Positions 1 through 9,591 of a stretch of 64,000 nt of DNA are shown in pieces. The stretch covers positions 716,226-780,225 of the forward strand of contig CP125213.1 of assembly GCA_030020825.1 (NCBI GenBank), in the 5' to 3' direction. Positions within the stretch are counted from its first letter, which is position 1. Each line of letters starts with the position of its first letter. Position numbers and translations under genes: made by a program. Under the pieces are notes generated by a model. The model was not told where the DNA came from and did no database searches. It saw nothing but the letters and a program-made list of their open reading frames with translations. The stretch is from Candidatus Blochmannia vicinus (GTDB lineage Bacteria; Pseudomonadota; Gammaproteobacteria; Enterobacterales; Enterobacteriaceae).

Positions 1-832
1 TTCCGATTCCGAAAAATCCTATAATAATCCATAGTGCATTTATTTTGTTATTTAGCAACCACATACAAGCAAATGTTAATAATAAAGGAATAAATCCAGG
101 CATGAGTTGATCTAGAATATTTTGTACAGTTGTAACTACTATGTTTCCATTATTATCAGTAAGTTTAGAAAGTACACATGGAACGTTTACATGAGTCCAT
201 TTGTTAACTAATGCTCCCATAACAAATAAACCTAAAATTGAAGAACCTTCTGTTAATTTTTTTAACACTCCTCCTTTCATATCATTAACAATGCTTACTC
301 CCTTCTTATAACCGTATATAATGCCATAATAACGAGTAGCTAATCTAGTTATGTTAAATAGAATAAAAAATAAACATGGACCTAATAGATTTCCACTCAT
401 AGCGATTCCTGCTCCTAAGGCAGCAAATACTGGTCTAGCAGTCCCCCAAAATATTGGATCACCTACTCCAGCAAGAGGACCCATTAATCCTATTTTTAAA
501 CCATTGATGGAAGCATTATCTATAGTAGTAGCACCATTAGCTTTTTGTTCTTCCATGGCCATGGTCACTCCTAATATAGGTGCGGCAACATAGGGATGTG
601 TATTAAAGAATTCTAAATGTCGTTTAATTGCTTCTTTTTGATTTTCGCTGTGTTTAGGATATAAACGTTTAATTATTGGAATCATAGTAAAACAAAATCC
701 TAGCGCTTGCATACGTTCAAAATTCCAAGATCCTTGAAAAAGGTTAGAACGAATAAAAGCCGCCCGTATATCACTTTTTCTTAATTTTATTATTTTTGTT
801 TTGGTATGGATTGTTTGAGGGTTATTAATCAT
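1..832 (-). CDS. manZ: Mannose PTS permease component IID (ManZ), 3' end outside the window
   Basis: Membrane IID subunit of the mannose-family phosphotransferase system, which works with IIC (ManY) to bring hexoses across the inner membrane while they are phosphorylated by IIAB (ManX). It reads from an ATG at 832 for 277 codons without a stop and leaves the window only a few residues short of the usual ~283. The start MINNPQTIHTKTKI, the segment FERMQALGFCFTMIPIIKRL and the ending LLTFACMWLLNKINALWIII follow the E. coli protein closely. It is last in manX-manY-manZ, 17 bases after manY. Nothing looks degraded. Identification is firm; only the last few residues are unseen. Confidence 0.95.
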   Translation of the reverse strand, partial: MINNPQTIHTKTKIIKLRKSDIRAAFIRSNLFQGSWNFERMQALGFCFTMIPIIKRLYPKHSENQKEAIKRHLEFFNTHPYVAAPILGVTMAMEEQKANGATTIDNASINGLKIGLMGPLAGVGDPIFWGTARPVFAALGAGIAMSGNLLGPCLFFILFNITRLATRYYGIIYGYKKGVSIVNDMKGGVLKKLTEGSSILGLFVMGALVNKWTHVNVPCVLSKLTDNNGNIVVTTVQNILDQLMPGFIPLLLTFACMWLLNNKINALWIIIGFFGIG

Positions 833-849
833 TATAATTACCTATTAAT

Positions 850-1659
850 CTAGTCTAATTCGTCATCAAGTTTGTTTTGAGCTTTAACAGTCAAATCATG
901 ATTATTTTTTTGTGTAATTTGATTATATCGTGGAGATAATTGAATGTATAGGATAGCCATAATTATACCAATAATACCTAATGCGACTAAATTAAATTCG
1001 GTGAATGCTGTAATAACGAATCCCAGAAAAAAAAATGGCATTAGATATCCAGTGCGCATCATATTAATAACCATCGCATAACCAACTACAACTATAATAC
1101 CTCCAGCAATGTTTAAACCATTAGTTATTACTTCTGGTATTGCGTGAAGCATGCGATGTATAGTTTCAGTTCCAACGGAAATTCCAACAATAGTAGCTGG
1201 AATTGCAACACGCATAGCCTGTAACATAAGAGCAGTAATATGAATCCAGCTTAAAATTGTTATATTACAGCGTTCTGCTGCTGTGTCAGCAGCATGTTGA
1301 AATGCTACAGTAATAGTACGTACAATAATAGTTAATACTTGTCCGGCAGCAGCTAATGGAATTGCTAAAGCAATTCCTGCTCCGATAGGTTGTTGTCCCA
1401 TAATTACTAAGATGGTAGAAATAATTGAAGCTAAAGCAGTATCAGGCGCGACAGCGGCTCCTATGTTCATCCATCCAAGCGCTATCATTTCCAATGTTCC
1501 TCCAATAATAATCCCAGTTTTTATGTCTCCTAAGATTAAACCAATTAGAGTACATGCTATTAGTGGTCTATGACATTGAAATTCGTCAAGTATTGAACCC
1601 ATTCCAATAATAGAAGATATAATAAACAATAAAAAAATTTGAAGTGCATTAATTTCCAT
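850..1659 (-). CDS. manY: Mannose PTS permease component IIC (ManY)
   Basis: Polytopic inner-membrane IIC subunit of the mannose PTS, forming the sugar channel with ManZ. The 269 residues match the usual ~266. Conserved stretches include GMGSILDEFQCHRPLIAC near residue 20, GTLEMIALGWMNIGAAVAPD near residue 55, and QVLTIIVRTITVAFQHAAD near residues 107-125. The protein is hydrophobic throughout, with a polar C-terminal tail ending in DDELD as in E. coli. It lies 88 bases after manX and 17 before manZ, so the three are probably one transcript. No damage is visible. Confidence 0.97.
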   Translation of the reverse strand: MEINALQIFLLFIISSIIGMGSILDEFQCHRPLIACTLIGLILGDIKTGIIIGGTLEMIALGWMNIGAAVAPDTALASIISTILVIMGQQPIGAGIALAIPLAAAGQVLTIIVRTITVAFQHAADTAAERCNITILSWIHITALMLQAMRVAIPATIVGISVGTETIHRMLHAIPEVITNGLNIAGGIIVVVGYAMVINMMRTGYLMPFFFLGFVITAFTEFNLVALGIIGIIMAILYIQLSPRYNQITQKNNHDLTVKAQNKLDDELD

Positions 1660-1747
1660 TTCATTTTCCTAAAAATATGAAAATAAAACATTTTATTAAT
1701 ATAGTTCTCATATGAATTTATTAAATAAATATACATATGTAAATTAA

Positions 1748-2722
1748 TTAGGAATGATTTATTTTTTTTATTAATTTCATTATTTTTAATGATGGATCTG
1801 ATGGTACTTTACGTGCTTCTAATTCAATACCATATTGATCAAGTTTTTTAAAAGCCTCAATATCTATGTTATTTACTGATATAGCATTATTTATTTGTTT
1901 TTTGTCTTTATAAAAAGCCATTCCTCCAACATTTACTGAATTAATAGGGATACCGCCTTCAATAAGGCGTACAATATCTGTAGGATTAGTGAATAACATG
2001 ATGACTTTATCTCCAGCATATTTAGGATTATTATATACGCGTATAGTTTTATCAATATCTAAGACATGAGCAGTTACTCCAGGAGGTGTTACTTGAGTCA
2101 ATAAAGTTTTTCGGATCATATCTTTAGATACTTCATCGTTTACTACTATAATACGTGTAATGTTATATTCTTTAACCCAACGAGTAACTACTTGTCCATG
2201 AATTAGCCTGTCATCAATACGTGCTAAACAGATAACCATATGGTTTTTATTGTTTTTATTTAATAATGAATGCAAAATTTTATTTTTATTGGTGTTCTGG
2301 TCACTCTCTAATTGATTAGGATCAGAGCAATATTTTACAGATTTTATACTTTCGTTACCAGACTTCAATGCAATTTGTACTAATTCTTGACAAGTATGGG
2401 TATCGTCACGCGCCATGAATACTTCAATTAACATAGGGATATTTATACCCGTGACAATATCATATTTTTCTTTGTTTAATATGATGCTATGAGCAGCATT
2501 GAAAGGACTTCCTCCCCAGGTATCTACTAAGAATAATACACCTGCATTAGTATTAAGATTTGATAGACATGTATTATATTTTTTAATTAGTATTTCAGTA
2601 TTTTCTTCAGGAAGTAATTCAATCCATGCAACATTTTTTTGTTTTCCCACAATCATTTCAGTGGTTTTAAGTAATTGTTCAGATACAGAACCATGAGCTC
2701 CTAATACTATAGCTATAGTCAC
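1748..2722 (-). CDS. manX: Mannose PTS cytoplasmic component IIAB (ManX)
   Basis: Soluble two-domain phosphocarrier of the mannose PTS: IIA takes phosphate from HPr and passes it to IIB, which phosphorylates sugar entering through ManYZ. At 324 residues it is full length (about 323 in E. coli). Phospho-acceptor His10 (GAHG) lies in IIA and His175 (DDRLIHGQVVTRW) in IIB, at E. coli positions. The interdomain linker (about 130-160) has lost its Ala-Pro character and is Asn-Lys-rich. The start is GTG at 2722, preceded by a GAGGAC ribosome binding site about 6 bases upstream. First gene of the operon, divergent from terC. Confidence 0.96.
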   Translation of the reverse strand: MTIAIVLGAHGSVSEQLLKTTEMIVGKQKNVAWIELLPEENTEILIKKYNTCLSNLNTNAGVLFLVDTWGGSPFNAAHSIILNKEKYDIVTGINIPMLIEVFMARDDTHTCQELVQIALKSGNESIKSVKYCSDPNQLESDQNTNKNKILHSLLNKNNKNHMVICLARIDDRLIHGQVVTRWVKEYNITRIIVVNDEVSKDMIRKTLLTQVTPPGVTAHVLDIDKTIRVYNNPKYAGDKVIMLFTNPTDIVRLIEGGIPINSVNVGGMAFYKDKKQINNAISVNNIDIEAFKKLDQYGIELEARKVPSDPSLKIMKLIKKINHS

Positions 2723-3291
2723 TACTTTGTCCTCTTTGATACATTATCGATATTTTATTTTTTATTTTGTATTATTTTAATTTTTTAAAATAATACGGTA
2801 TATATTTTTAGTTGTTTTTCATGTTGTTTACGATTTATTTTATGTTATGTACAATATGTAGGTTAATGTTTCTTTAGTATTTTAAAATACAAAACCATAT
2901 GCTTATACTATTTTAGTTTTCTGATTTTATTTTAATCAATACATACGAAAGTAAGTATTGAGATACTTCAAAAGACAACTGATTACATTATACTGTCTTT
3001 TCTGTCATAATGATAGATTATCTTTAATGTTAAAATGCATGCTTTACAGCGGTATGTAAGAGATATTTTACATCATATCATAATAGTAGCATTTCTTTAT
3101 TTAAGTAAAATTCACATAACCTTATGGCGATATATATTAACTTTTATCAATACCCTTTCCTACGCAAACTTTTATTTGATCATGTTTAATTTGTTGTTTA
3201 AAACTTCATTATGTAATCAGATATTTTAATATGTTTATATAAACATGCCATTAAATGATGTGTTATCTAACATTCAATGGAGGAGATTATC
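2723..3291. other. Divergent gap between manX and terC
   Basis: About 570 bases with no credible gene. It must hold the promoters of manXYZ (leftward) and terC (rightward). I see a short stem AAGTAT/ATACTT near 2953-2968 and an 8-bp inverted repeat (AAAAGACA at 2970-2977 with TGTCTTTT at 2994-3001). A 64-codon open frame at 3035-3229 has no recognisable homologue and no ribosome binding site, and I do not call it. No clear CRP or Mlc operator could be assigned by eye. Confidence 0.5.
3279..3285 (+). promoter_or_regulatory. Ribosome binding site that fixes the terC start
   Basis: GGAGGAG lies 6 bases before the ATG at 3292. An upstream in-frame ATG at 3277 overlaps this motif, so it cannot be served by it. 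The 3292 start also matches the E. coli YoaE N-terminus (MEFL). Confidence 0.8.
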
Positions 3292-4851
3292 ATGGAATTT
3301 TTAACGGACATTTCAATGTGGGTAGGATTATTAACTCTAGTGATTTTAGAAGTTGTACTCGGTATTGATAATTTAGTTTTTATTACTATCTTAGCAGATA
3401 AGCTGCCAAAAAAACAACGTGAACGTGCATGTATTATTGGTTTAACATTGGCATTAATAATGCGTATAGCATTATTATCTTTAATTTCGTGGTTTGCAAC
3501 TCTCACAAAACCATTATGTAAAATCGCTGATTTTTCATTTTCTATTAGAGATTTAATTTTATTATTTGGTGGTATTTTTCTTTTATTTAAGGCAACTACT
3601 GAATTACATCAACAATTAGAACATAAAATACATAATAATACTACTCGTGGATACGCTAGTTTTTGGATAGTAGTAATACAGATTGTAGTTTTTGATGCTA
3701 TTTTTTCTCTTGATGCAGTAATAACGGCTGTTGGTACAGTAGAAAATTTAATCATCATGATAATGGCAGTTATAATAGCGGTAACGTTGATGTTGTTATT
3801 ATCTCGTTTGTTAACTAATTTTATTAATAATCATCAGACTGTAGTAGTTTTATGTTTGAGTTTTTTGTTAATTATCGGTTTAAGCTTAATTGCAGAAGGA
3901 ATTGGATTTTATATACCAAAAGGTTATCTATATGTTGCTATTGGATTTTCAGTATTAATTGAATTATTTAATCAAATAGCTCACTGTAATTCTATGAAAG
4001 GTCAATCAACTAAATCAATGCGTGAACGTACTGCAGAAGTAATTATGAGGTTAATGGGTAATACGGTGCAATGGAGTTCTACTACAGAAAAAAATTATTC
4101 TATTTCTTCATCAACAACGCATTTTGCTGAAGAGGAGCGACATATGATTACTGGAGTGTTATCGTTAGCTTCACGTACTTTAAGAAGTATAATGACTCCT
4201 AGAAATGAAATTTCATGGTTAGATTCTAAAAAACCAGTACAGGAATTATATTCTATTTTAATGAATACTCCTCATAATATGTTTCCTGTATGTAACGGTG
4301 AATTAGATCAATTAATAGGAATTGTTCGTGCTAAAGATTTGATGGCAGCGATAGCTCATGGAGAGCAAGTGGAAACACATGCTGCAGAAAATTTGCCTAT
4401 TGTGGTTCCAGAAACTTTAGATGTCTTAAATTTGTTGAAAGAATTACGTCGCGCGAGAGGTAGTATGGTTATTGTATCTAATGAGTTTGGGATTATTCAA
4501 GGACTAATAACCCCTTTGGATGTGCTAGAAGCTATAGCTGGTGAATTTCCTGATGAAGATGAAACACCAGAAATAGAAACAATTAATAATGGTACAGGTT
4601 GGTTAGCAAAAGGTAGTATGGATTTGCATGCATTGCAACAAGCATTACAAGCTCATGATTTAGTGCATGAATGTGATCATGTTGCTTCTTTAGCTGGATT
4701 ATTATTATCTCGTTGTGATCGTATACCAAAAGAAGGTGATGTACTAACAATTAATAGATGGCGTTTTATAATTCGAAAAATGATAGAGTATCGTATTGAA
4801 CTAGTGGAGATAGAACACTTTACTTTGTTTAATGAAACACATCAACAATAG
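3292..4851 (+). CDS. yoaE: TerC-family membrane protein with CBS and CorC_HlyC domains (YoaE)
   Basis: A 519-residue inner-membrane protein of unproven function, related to TerC tellurite and metal-ion proteins. The N-terminal ~240 residues form several membrane spans with the family motif GIDNLVFI near residue 25 and a second acidic motif FSLDAVIT near residue 145. The C-terminal cytoplasmic half carries two CBS repeats (from about residue 300, MTPRNEISW; second near [17 protein letters not shown]) and a final CorC_HlyC domain (~435-510). It is close to E. coli YoaE throughout and is also next to the man operon there. Convergent with pabB. No yybP-ykoY-type leader was recognised upstream. 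Confidence 0.93.
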   Translation: MEFLTDISMWVGLLTLVILEVVLGIDNLVFITILADKLPKKQRERACIIGLTLALIMRIALLSLISWFATLTKPLCKIADFSFSIRDLILLFGGIFLLFKATTELHQQLEHKIHNNTTRGYASFWIVVIQIVVFDAIFSLDAVITAVGTVENLIIMIMAVIIAVTLMLLLSRLLTNFINNHQTVVVLCLSFLLIIGLSLIAEGIGFYIPKGYLYVAIGFSVLIELFNQIAHCNSMKGQSTKSMRERTAEVIMRLMGNTVQWSSTTEKNYSISSSTTHFAEEERHMITGVLSLASRTLRSIMTPRNEISWLDSKKPVQELYSILMNTPHNMFPVCNGELDQLIGIVRAKDLMAAIAHGEQVETHAAENLPIVVPETLDVLNLLKELRRARGSMVIVSNEFGIIQGLITPLDVLEAIAGEFPDEDETPEIETINNGTGWLAKGSMDLHALQQALQAHDLVHECDHVASLAGLLLSRCDRIPKEGDVLTINRWRFIIRKMIEYRIELVEIEHFTLFNETHQQ

Positions 4852-4901
4852 ATTTTTGTATAGATATATTTAAAAATATTATTGTTAGCAAATTATAGTA
4901 A

Positions 4902-6293
4902 TTATATTAAATAAAATTTTTTCAATAACGGTAGTAATAGAGTATGTATTTTGTCTTTCATTTCTTGATATTCTATATTTTCGTCACTATCGAATACAAT
5001 GCCGCTTCCTACTGAACAAAAGAGATTTTTTTTATCAGCTAATAGTGTTCTAATAGCAATATTGGTATCCATGTTCCCACAACAACTTAAGTATCCGATG
5101 CTTCCAGACCAAATACTTCGACGATGTGGTTCAAGTTGTTCGATTAACTTCATTGCTTGAATCTTTGGAGCCCCAGTTATAGATCCTCCAGGAAAGCATG
5201 CTCGTAATAAATCACAAGCAGAAAAATTATTAGCAAGCTTTCCTGTAATTGTGCTGATCATATGATGTACTCCTGTAAATGATTGGATATCAAATAATTT
5301 AGGTACATGAATACTGCCTGGAATAGCTACTTTTCCAATATCATTTCTTAATAAATCAACGATCATTAAATTTTCTGATCTATTTTTTATTGATTTAGAT
5401 AATTTAATAATTTGGTGATAATCATCTTGTTTATTTTTTAGTCTGGGTAGTGTTCCTTTAATGGGTTGAGTTTTAATTTTCGTATCATGTAATTGTAGAA
5501 AACGTTCTGGGGATAAACTAAGTATACTTAATTTATTTGGCAGCCTAATAAATCCTGAAAAAGGTGCATGATTATAATTTAATAAATAACGGAACGCTAT
5601 CCAAGTATTGCCTATATATGGGGTATAAAAACGTTGAGAAAGACATACTTGATAACAATTACCTATAGTTATATGTTTTTTTATAATATTAAATTTTTCT
5701 GAATATTCAGATTGGTTAATATTACTTCTCCATGGTTTTGTAATACGAAATGATGTACGATCAATGTGATTTCTGTATGTATATTGTTGATATATCCAGG
5801 GTAAAATTTGGTTAGGCTCATCATGAGTAACAAGGTAATTTTTATAAAGTTTATGATCAGAAATGATTGCCCAACGATATAAACCTATTGCCATATCTGG
5901 AAACAGGAGATCTTGCTTTGCTAATGTTGGTAATGATTCGATACATCTTGCGAGGTCATATCCAAATATACCTAAAAATCCACCTTGAAATGGTAATTTA
6001 AGTTTATGACTATTACATGATTCCATATTAATAATATGAGTATATTCTTTTAATAATATAAAAGGATCTGTATTACTAATCTTATGATTTTTGTTATGAG
6101 AAATTGTAGTGATATTATTTTTAGTAACTAATGTTAATACTGGATCAGTAACTAATATATCGAAACGACTATCTGGGTGTTGATTATTATGCCCAGAATA
6201 CAGCAGCATAGACCATGCTGTATTGGATAAAGGTTCAAAAAGATTTAATATAGCATCGGGGCGATAAGGTAATTCTATAAGATGTATTCCCAT
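4902..6293 (-). CDS. pabB: Aminodeoxychorismate synthase component I (PabB)
   Basis: Converts chorismate and ammonia to 4-amino-4-deoxychorismate, the first step toward 4-aminobenzoate and folate; PabC (56752-57573) does the next step. The 463 residues cover the chorismate-binding fold with the active-site lysine loop PIKGTLPR, the segment NLMIVDLLRNDIGKV, the motif GGSITGAPK and a C-terminal VGSGIVFDS. The N-terminal residues SMLLYSGHNN...SRFDILV match PabB rather than TrpE. A glutamine amidotransferase partner PabA is not in the window; TrpG (27920-28519) could serve in its place. The gene stands alone, convergent with terC and divergent from tsaB. Confidence 0.95.
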   Translation of the reverse strand: MGIHLIELPYRPDAILNLFEPLSNTAWSMLLYSGHNNQHPDSRFDILVTDPVLTLVTKNNITTISHNKNHKISNTDPFILLKEYTHIINMESCNSHKLKLPFQGGFLGIFGYDLARCIESLPTLAKQDLLFPDMAIGLYRWAIISDHKLYKNYLVTHDEPNQILPWIYQQYTYRNHIDRTSFRITKPWRSNINQSEYSEKFNIIKKHITIGNCYQVCLSQRFYTPYIGNTWIAFRYLLNYNHAPFSGFIRLPNKLSILSLSPERFLQLHDTKIKTQPIKGTLPRLKNKQDDYHQIIKLSKSIKNRSENLMIVDLLRNDIGKVAIPGSIHVPKLFDIQSFTGVHHMISTITGKLANNFSACDLLRACFPGGSITGAPKIQAMKLIEQLEPHRRSIWSGSIGYLSCCGNMDTNIAIRTLLADKKNLFCSVGSGIVFDSDENIEYQEMKDKIHTLLLPLLKKFYLI

Positions 6294-6715
6294 TAAAAAT
6301 AGACATTCCTTTATGTTTTGAAAATATGTGTTAATTATGTTAGTTATATTAATAAAGATAAGGTATTAATATTAATTGTATGATATTTTATCATTTTAAA
6401 ATTATTAAAGAATGTATAATAATTTATTATTTTATATTGTGTTAGGTATATTTATTTTCATATTGTGTTTTATTTTGAAGCAAACGTAAAACGATAAATC
6501 TTTATTACGATATATATTATTATTTTGAAAAATTAAGTTGTGATAGCACTCATTTTTTATAAAAAAAATGAGTGCTATCACAACTTAATTTTTTAGTGTT
6601 GGTAATTTTTTCTTGAATTTAATTGGTATTTTATAGTTTATATGATAAACATAGCACGTATAATATAATTTTTTTATGATACTTTCAATATATAATTTTA
6701 TTGTATTTATGTGAT
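6294..6715. other. Divergent gap between pabB and tsaB
   Basis: About 420 bases without an open frame of note. It holds the promoters of both neighbours and one striking element, the 31-bp inverted repeat at 6528-6593 listed separately. Confidence 0.6.
6528..6593. repeat. Perfect 31-bp inverted repeat with a 4-base loop
   Basis: The left arm 6528-6558 pairs without mismatch with 6563-6593 across the loop ATAA. The core AGTTGTGATAGCACTCAT is mixed in composition, so the pairing is not just an AT-rich accident. The right arm ends in a T run (to 6594), so an RNA hairpin here would look like an intrinsic terminator for rightward transcripts. The mirrored A run makes it terminator-like leftward too. 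It lies between two genes that point away from each other. Confidence 0.95.
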
Positions 6716-7417
6716 ATGTCTACTCGAATTTTGGCTTTTGATACTACTACTGAATTATGTTCTGTTGCTTTGATGATCGATCATCACATATATGATCACA
6801 AAATTGTAGCATTAAGACGTCATTCAGAAAAGATATTACCTATGATTAATAAATTATTATCAGAAGTAGGTGTTACCTTGCAATCTCTTGATTGCATTAT
6901 ATTTAATAGAGGTCCGGGTAGCTTTGTGGGGGTACGAATTGGCATATGTGTTGCACAAGGGTTAGCATTGGGAGCTGATTTGCCATTAGTGGAAGTATCT
7001 TCTTTGGTAGTACTAGCTCAAGGAGCTTGGCGTATTTTTTCTATTAAACAAATTATATCTACTATTGATGCACGTATGGGCGAATTGTATTGCGCTCGTT
7101 ATCGGATGAGTGATAATGATTGTTGGATATGTTATAGTAATGAGTCTATTATGACAGCAGAGATAATTGCGGCAGAGTTAACATCTTATAATACAATGTT
7201 GCAAGGTAGTTGGGTACTTGCAGGTACAGGTTGGAATAACTATTCAGTGTTAGAACATATCAAAGTAAGTGATACTATTTTTTTAAGGAAGATTGTCATG
7301 TCACCTGAAGCACGGGATATGTTACCATTAGGAATGCATAGTTGGAGAAATAAAATGTTTTTGACTCCAAGTCAGGTACAACCTGTTTATTTACGTAATA
7401 AAATAGTTTCTACATAA
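6716..7417 (+). CDS. tsaB: tRNA N6-threonylcarbamoyladenosine synthesis protein TsaB (YeaZ)
   Basis: Non-catalytic partner that dimerises with TsaD and, with TsaE and TsaC, makes the t6A37 modification on tRNAs reading ANN codons. The 233 residues match the family (about 231). N-terminal ASKHA-fold signatures are RILAFDTTTELCSVAL, GRGPGSF as RGPGSFVGVRIG near residues 68-79, and IDARMGELYCARY near residue 120. The ATG at 6716 fits the E. coli N-terminus; a TTG-initiated extension from 6701 does not. The gene is intact, and its partners lie outside the window. Confidence 0.95.
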   Translation: MSTRILAFDTTTELCSVALMIDHHIYDHKIVALRRHSEKILPMINKLLSEVGVTLQSLDCIIFNRGPGSFVGVRIGICVAQGLALGADLPLVEVSSLVVLAQGAWRIFSIKQIISTIDARMGELYCARYRMSDNDCWICYSNESIMTAEIIAAELTSYNTMLQGSWVLAGTGWNNYSVLEHIKVSDTIFLRKIVMSPEARDMLPLGMHSWRNKMFLTPSQVQPVYLRNKIVST

Positions 7418-7798
7418 ACAATATTGGTTTAGTATCAAATGTGGTATTTAATACTTAATATCGTATACAATACTAGTAAGGTATATGGATGAGTTTTTGT
7501 TAATAGTTTGTGTGTGAAAATATTGCATATATGGTTTATTATGGGTTGTGAGATGTTATAATATAATCTATTGTAGAATTGACCGTATAAATAAAAAGAT
7601 AATGTAAATGTTATCCATATATTTAATTTCATTGCAATTTTGATTGAAATAGAGTGGTTTATTAGAAAATTAGTAAATAAATGATGAGGGATGAATATAT
7701 TTTTATAATATTAGTTTAATACATAAATTAATAAAGTGTTTTTCAAGTGTTATTTTTATTGGAATATTTAATTTAAATGATACGTATAGCTTGACGTA
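7418..7798. other. Gap between tsaB and minE
   Basis: About 380 bases between convergent genes. It is AT-rich and gene-free. A 65-codon frame on the minus strand (7435-7632) shows no family resemblance. A short ATACGT/ACGTAT inverted repeat lies near 7780, just past the minE stop; it is too weak to call a terminator. Confidence 0.5.
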
Positions 7799-8065
7799 TT
7801 ACGTTTTTTCATTAGAGTAAATTACTTTACATTTTAAAATAAATGTGTTGTTGTCTTCTTTTTCTAGTTGTACTGAAAGTATATATGGATCAGGTATATA
7901 TTTATGTATTATTCGGGTTAAATCTTTTTTTAGTTGATATAAATAATGTGGAGAATGGTTATTTATATTTTTGATCTTATGTTCAGAAATAACGTCTTGT
8001 AGTCTTCTTTTGGCAATTTTAGCTGGGGTTCTTTTTCTTAAAAAAAGGAAATTGACTAATACCAT
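7799..8065 (-). CDS. minE: Cell division topological specificity factor MinE
   Basis: Drives pole-to-pole oscillation of MinCD by displacing MinC from MinD and stimulating the MinD ATPase, which confines FtsZ rings to midcell. At 88 residues it equals the E. coli length. The N-terminal amphipathic and anti-MinCD segment (NFLFLRKRTPAKIAKRRLQDVI, residues 5-26) and the C-terminal dimerisation domain (about 32-88, ending CKVIYSNEKT) are both present. It begins 5 bases after minD and is last in minC-minD-minE. Confidence 0.96.
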   Translation of the reverse strand: MVLVNFLFLRKRTPAKIAKRRLQDVISEHKIKNINNHSPHYLYQLKKDLTRIIHKYIPDPYILSVQLEKEDNNTFILKCKVIYSNEKT

Positions 8066-8070
8066 AAGTA

Positions 8071-8883
8071 TTATCTCTTAAAAAATCGTTTTAAAAAGTT
8101 AAATTTTTTGCTTTCAGTAAATCGAAAAGGACACTGTTTCCCCAATAAACGATCCACTGTATCTGAGTAGGCTTGACCTGCATGGGATTTGATATCTAAA
8201 ATAATTGGTTCACCTTGATTAGATGCTTTTAGTACTGATTTATCTTCTGGTATAACACCCAATAAAGGGATTCTTAATATTTCTATTACGTCTTCTAAAC
8301 TAAGCATATCTCCATGTTTTACGCGAATAGGATTATATCGAGTCAGTAATAAGTATTCTTTGATAGTTTCTATATTATTTATAGAATGTTTAGATTTAGA
8401 AGACAAAATACCTAAAACACGATCTGAGTCATGTACTGAAGAAACTTCTGGATTGGTGATGACGATAGCTTCGTCAGCAAAATGTAGAGCTGCTAATGCT
8501 CCGCTATCAATACCTGCAGGAGAATCACATATTATAAATTCAAAATTCATTTTATTAAGATCATTTAATATTTTTTCTACTCCGATAAGAGTTAAGGCAT
8601 TCTTATCGCGGGTTTGTGAAGCAGGTAGAATATATAGATAGTCACTGCGCTTGTCTTTAATTAATGCTTGATGTAATGTGGCTTCATTTTGAATGACATT
8701 AATAAAATCATATACCACTCTGCGTTCACAGCCCATAACTAAATCAAGATTACGTAAACCAATATCGAAATCAATAACAACTGTTTTTTTTCCTTTATGT
8801 GCCAATCCAGTGGCAATAGCTGCGCTTGATGTTGTTTTACCAACTCCTCCTTTTCCTGAAGTAATAACAATTATACGTGCCAT
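8071..8883 (-). CDS. minD: Septum site-determining ATPase MinD
   Basis: Membrane-associated ATPase of the Min system that recruits MinC and is displaced by MinE. It contains the deviant Walker A motif KGGVGKTT (Lys11, Lys16) and DIGLRNLDLVMGCERR near residues 40-55. A basic amphipathic C-terminal helix (KKFNFLKRFFKR) matches the membrane-targeting sequence. Starting at the ATG at 8883 gives 270 residues, the E. coli length; two upstream TTG codons in frame are not needed. It lies between minC and minE in one leftward transcript. Confidence 0.97.
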   Translation of the reverse strand: MARIIVITSGKGGVGKTTSSAAIATGLAHKGKKTVVIDFDIGLRNLDLVMGCERRVVYDFINVIQNEATLHQALIKDKRSDYLYILPASQTRDKNALTLIGVEKILNDLNKMNFEFIICDSPAGIDSGALAALHFADEAIVITNPEVSSVHDSDRVLGILSSKSKHSINNIETIKEYLLLTRYNPIRVKHGDMLSLEDVIEILRIPLLGVIPEDKSVLKASNQGEPIILDIKSHAGQAYSDTVDRLLGKQCPFRFTESKKFNFLKRFFKR

Positions 8884-8910
8884 CAACAAATTCCTTATTT
8901 TCAGTATACA

Positions 8911-9591
8911 TTATAAATCTTGAATGATAAGAGCGTCATTTTTTAAACTAAGTCTTACTGCTTTACCTGAAAATTCTTTTGGAATTTGATCGCTTAGCCA
9001 ATAACGCCCTCCAATAGATACTAGTTCAGAAGATAAATTAGTACAAAAAATTTGAGATTCTTTATTACCAGATGCACCAGCTAATATACGTCCTCGCATT
9101 GTGCCATAAATGTGGATATTCCCATCAGCAATTATTTCGGCGCCAGCACTAACATTTGCAATAACAATTAAATCTCTATTATGAGCATATATTTTTTGTC
9201 CAGAACGTATTGGTGTTTTAATTAGTTGTGTTCTGGATGTTGTTAAAGTATTTTTTTGAAGATATTCTGGAAAATCTTTATGTAATATGGTTATGTTTTG
9301 TGATAAAACAGGTAACCCGCTACGAATGATTATTTCTTTTAATTTATTATCGTGACAACAACATGCTCCAACTACAGATAATCCAGAATCTGATATTGTT
9401 TGATATAGCGCATCCCAATTACTACGGGAATTAAGATTACCAACATTTATAACAACTGGAGTATTTTTTAATAGAAAAATAGGAGATTTTTTAATTTTTT
9501 CTAGCAATGATCTACGAATTGTTTCCAAGCATGTACTATAAACATGCACCACTAATAATGGAAAATTGCTTCCTTTTATGCTAATAGACAC
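8911..9591 (-). CDS. minC: Septum formation inhibitor MinC
   Basis: FtsZ polymerisation inhibitor targeted to the membrane by MinD. The N-terminal FtsZ-binding domain (to about residue 105) begins KGSNFPLLVVHVY. A linker then leads to the C-terminal beta-helix (about 120-226), whose MinD-binding surface RSGQKIYAHNRDLIV...GRILAGASGNKESQIFCT is well conserved. The 226 residues compare with ~231 in E. coli; the linker is slightly shorter. First gene of minCDE, preceded by a 572-base gap that should hold the operon promoter. Confidence 0.96.
   Translation of the reverse strand: MSISIKGSNFPLLVVHVYSTCLETIRRSLLEKIKKSPIFLLKNTPVVINVGNLNSRSNWDALYQTISDSGLSVVGACCCHDNKLKEIIIRSGLPVLSQNITILHKDFPEYLQKNTLTTSRTQLIKTPIRSGQKIYAHNRDLIVIANVSAGAEIIADGNIHIYGTMRGRILAGASGNKESQIFCTNLSSELVSIGGRYWLSDQIPKEFSGKAVRLSLKNDALIIQDL

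Noticed and set aside
3035..3229. 64-codon frame ahead of terC
   Set aside because: No ribosome binding site or homologue; it lies in the promoter region of terC.
2723..3291. yybP-ykoY type manganese riboswitch ahead of the terC-family gene
   Set aside because: Only short stems are visible and no conserved riboswitch core was recognised; this riboswitch is linked to alx and mntP rather than yoaE in E. coli.
7435..7632. 65-codon minus-strand frame between tsaB and minE
   Set aside because: No similarity to any known family; typical chance frame in AT-rich DNA.
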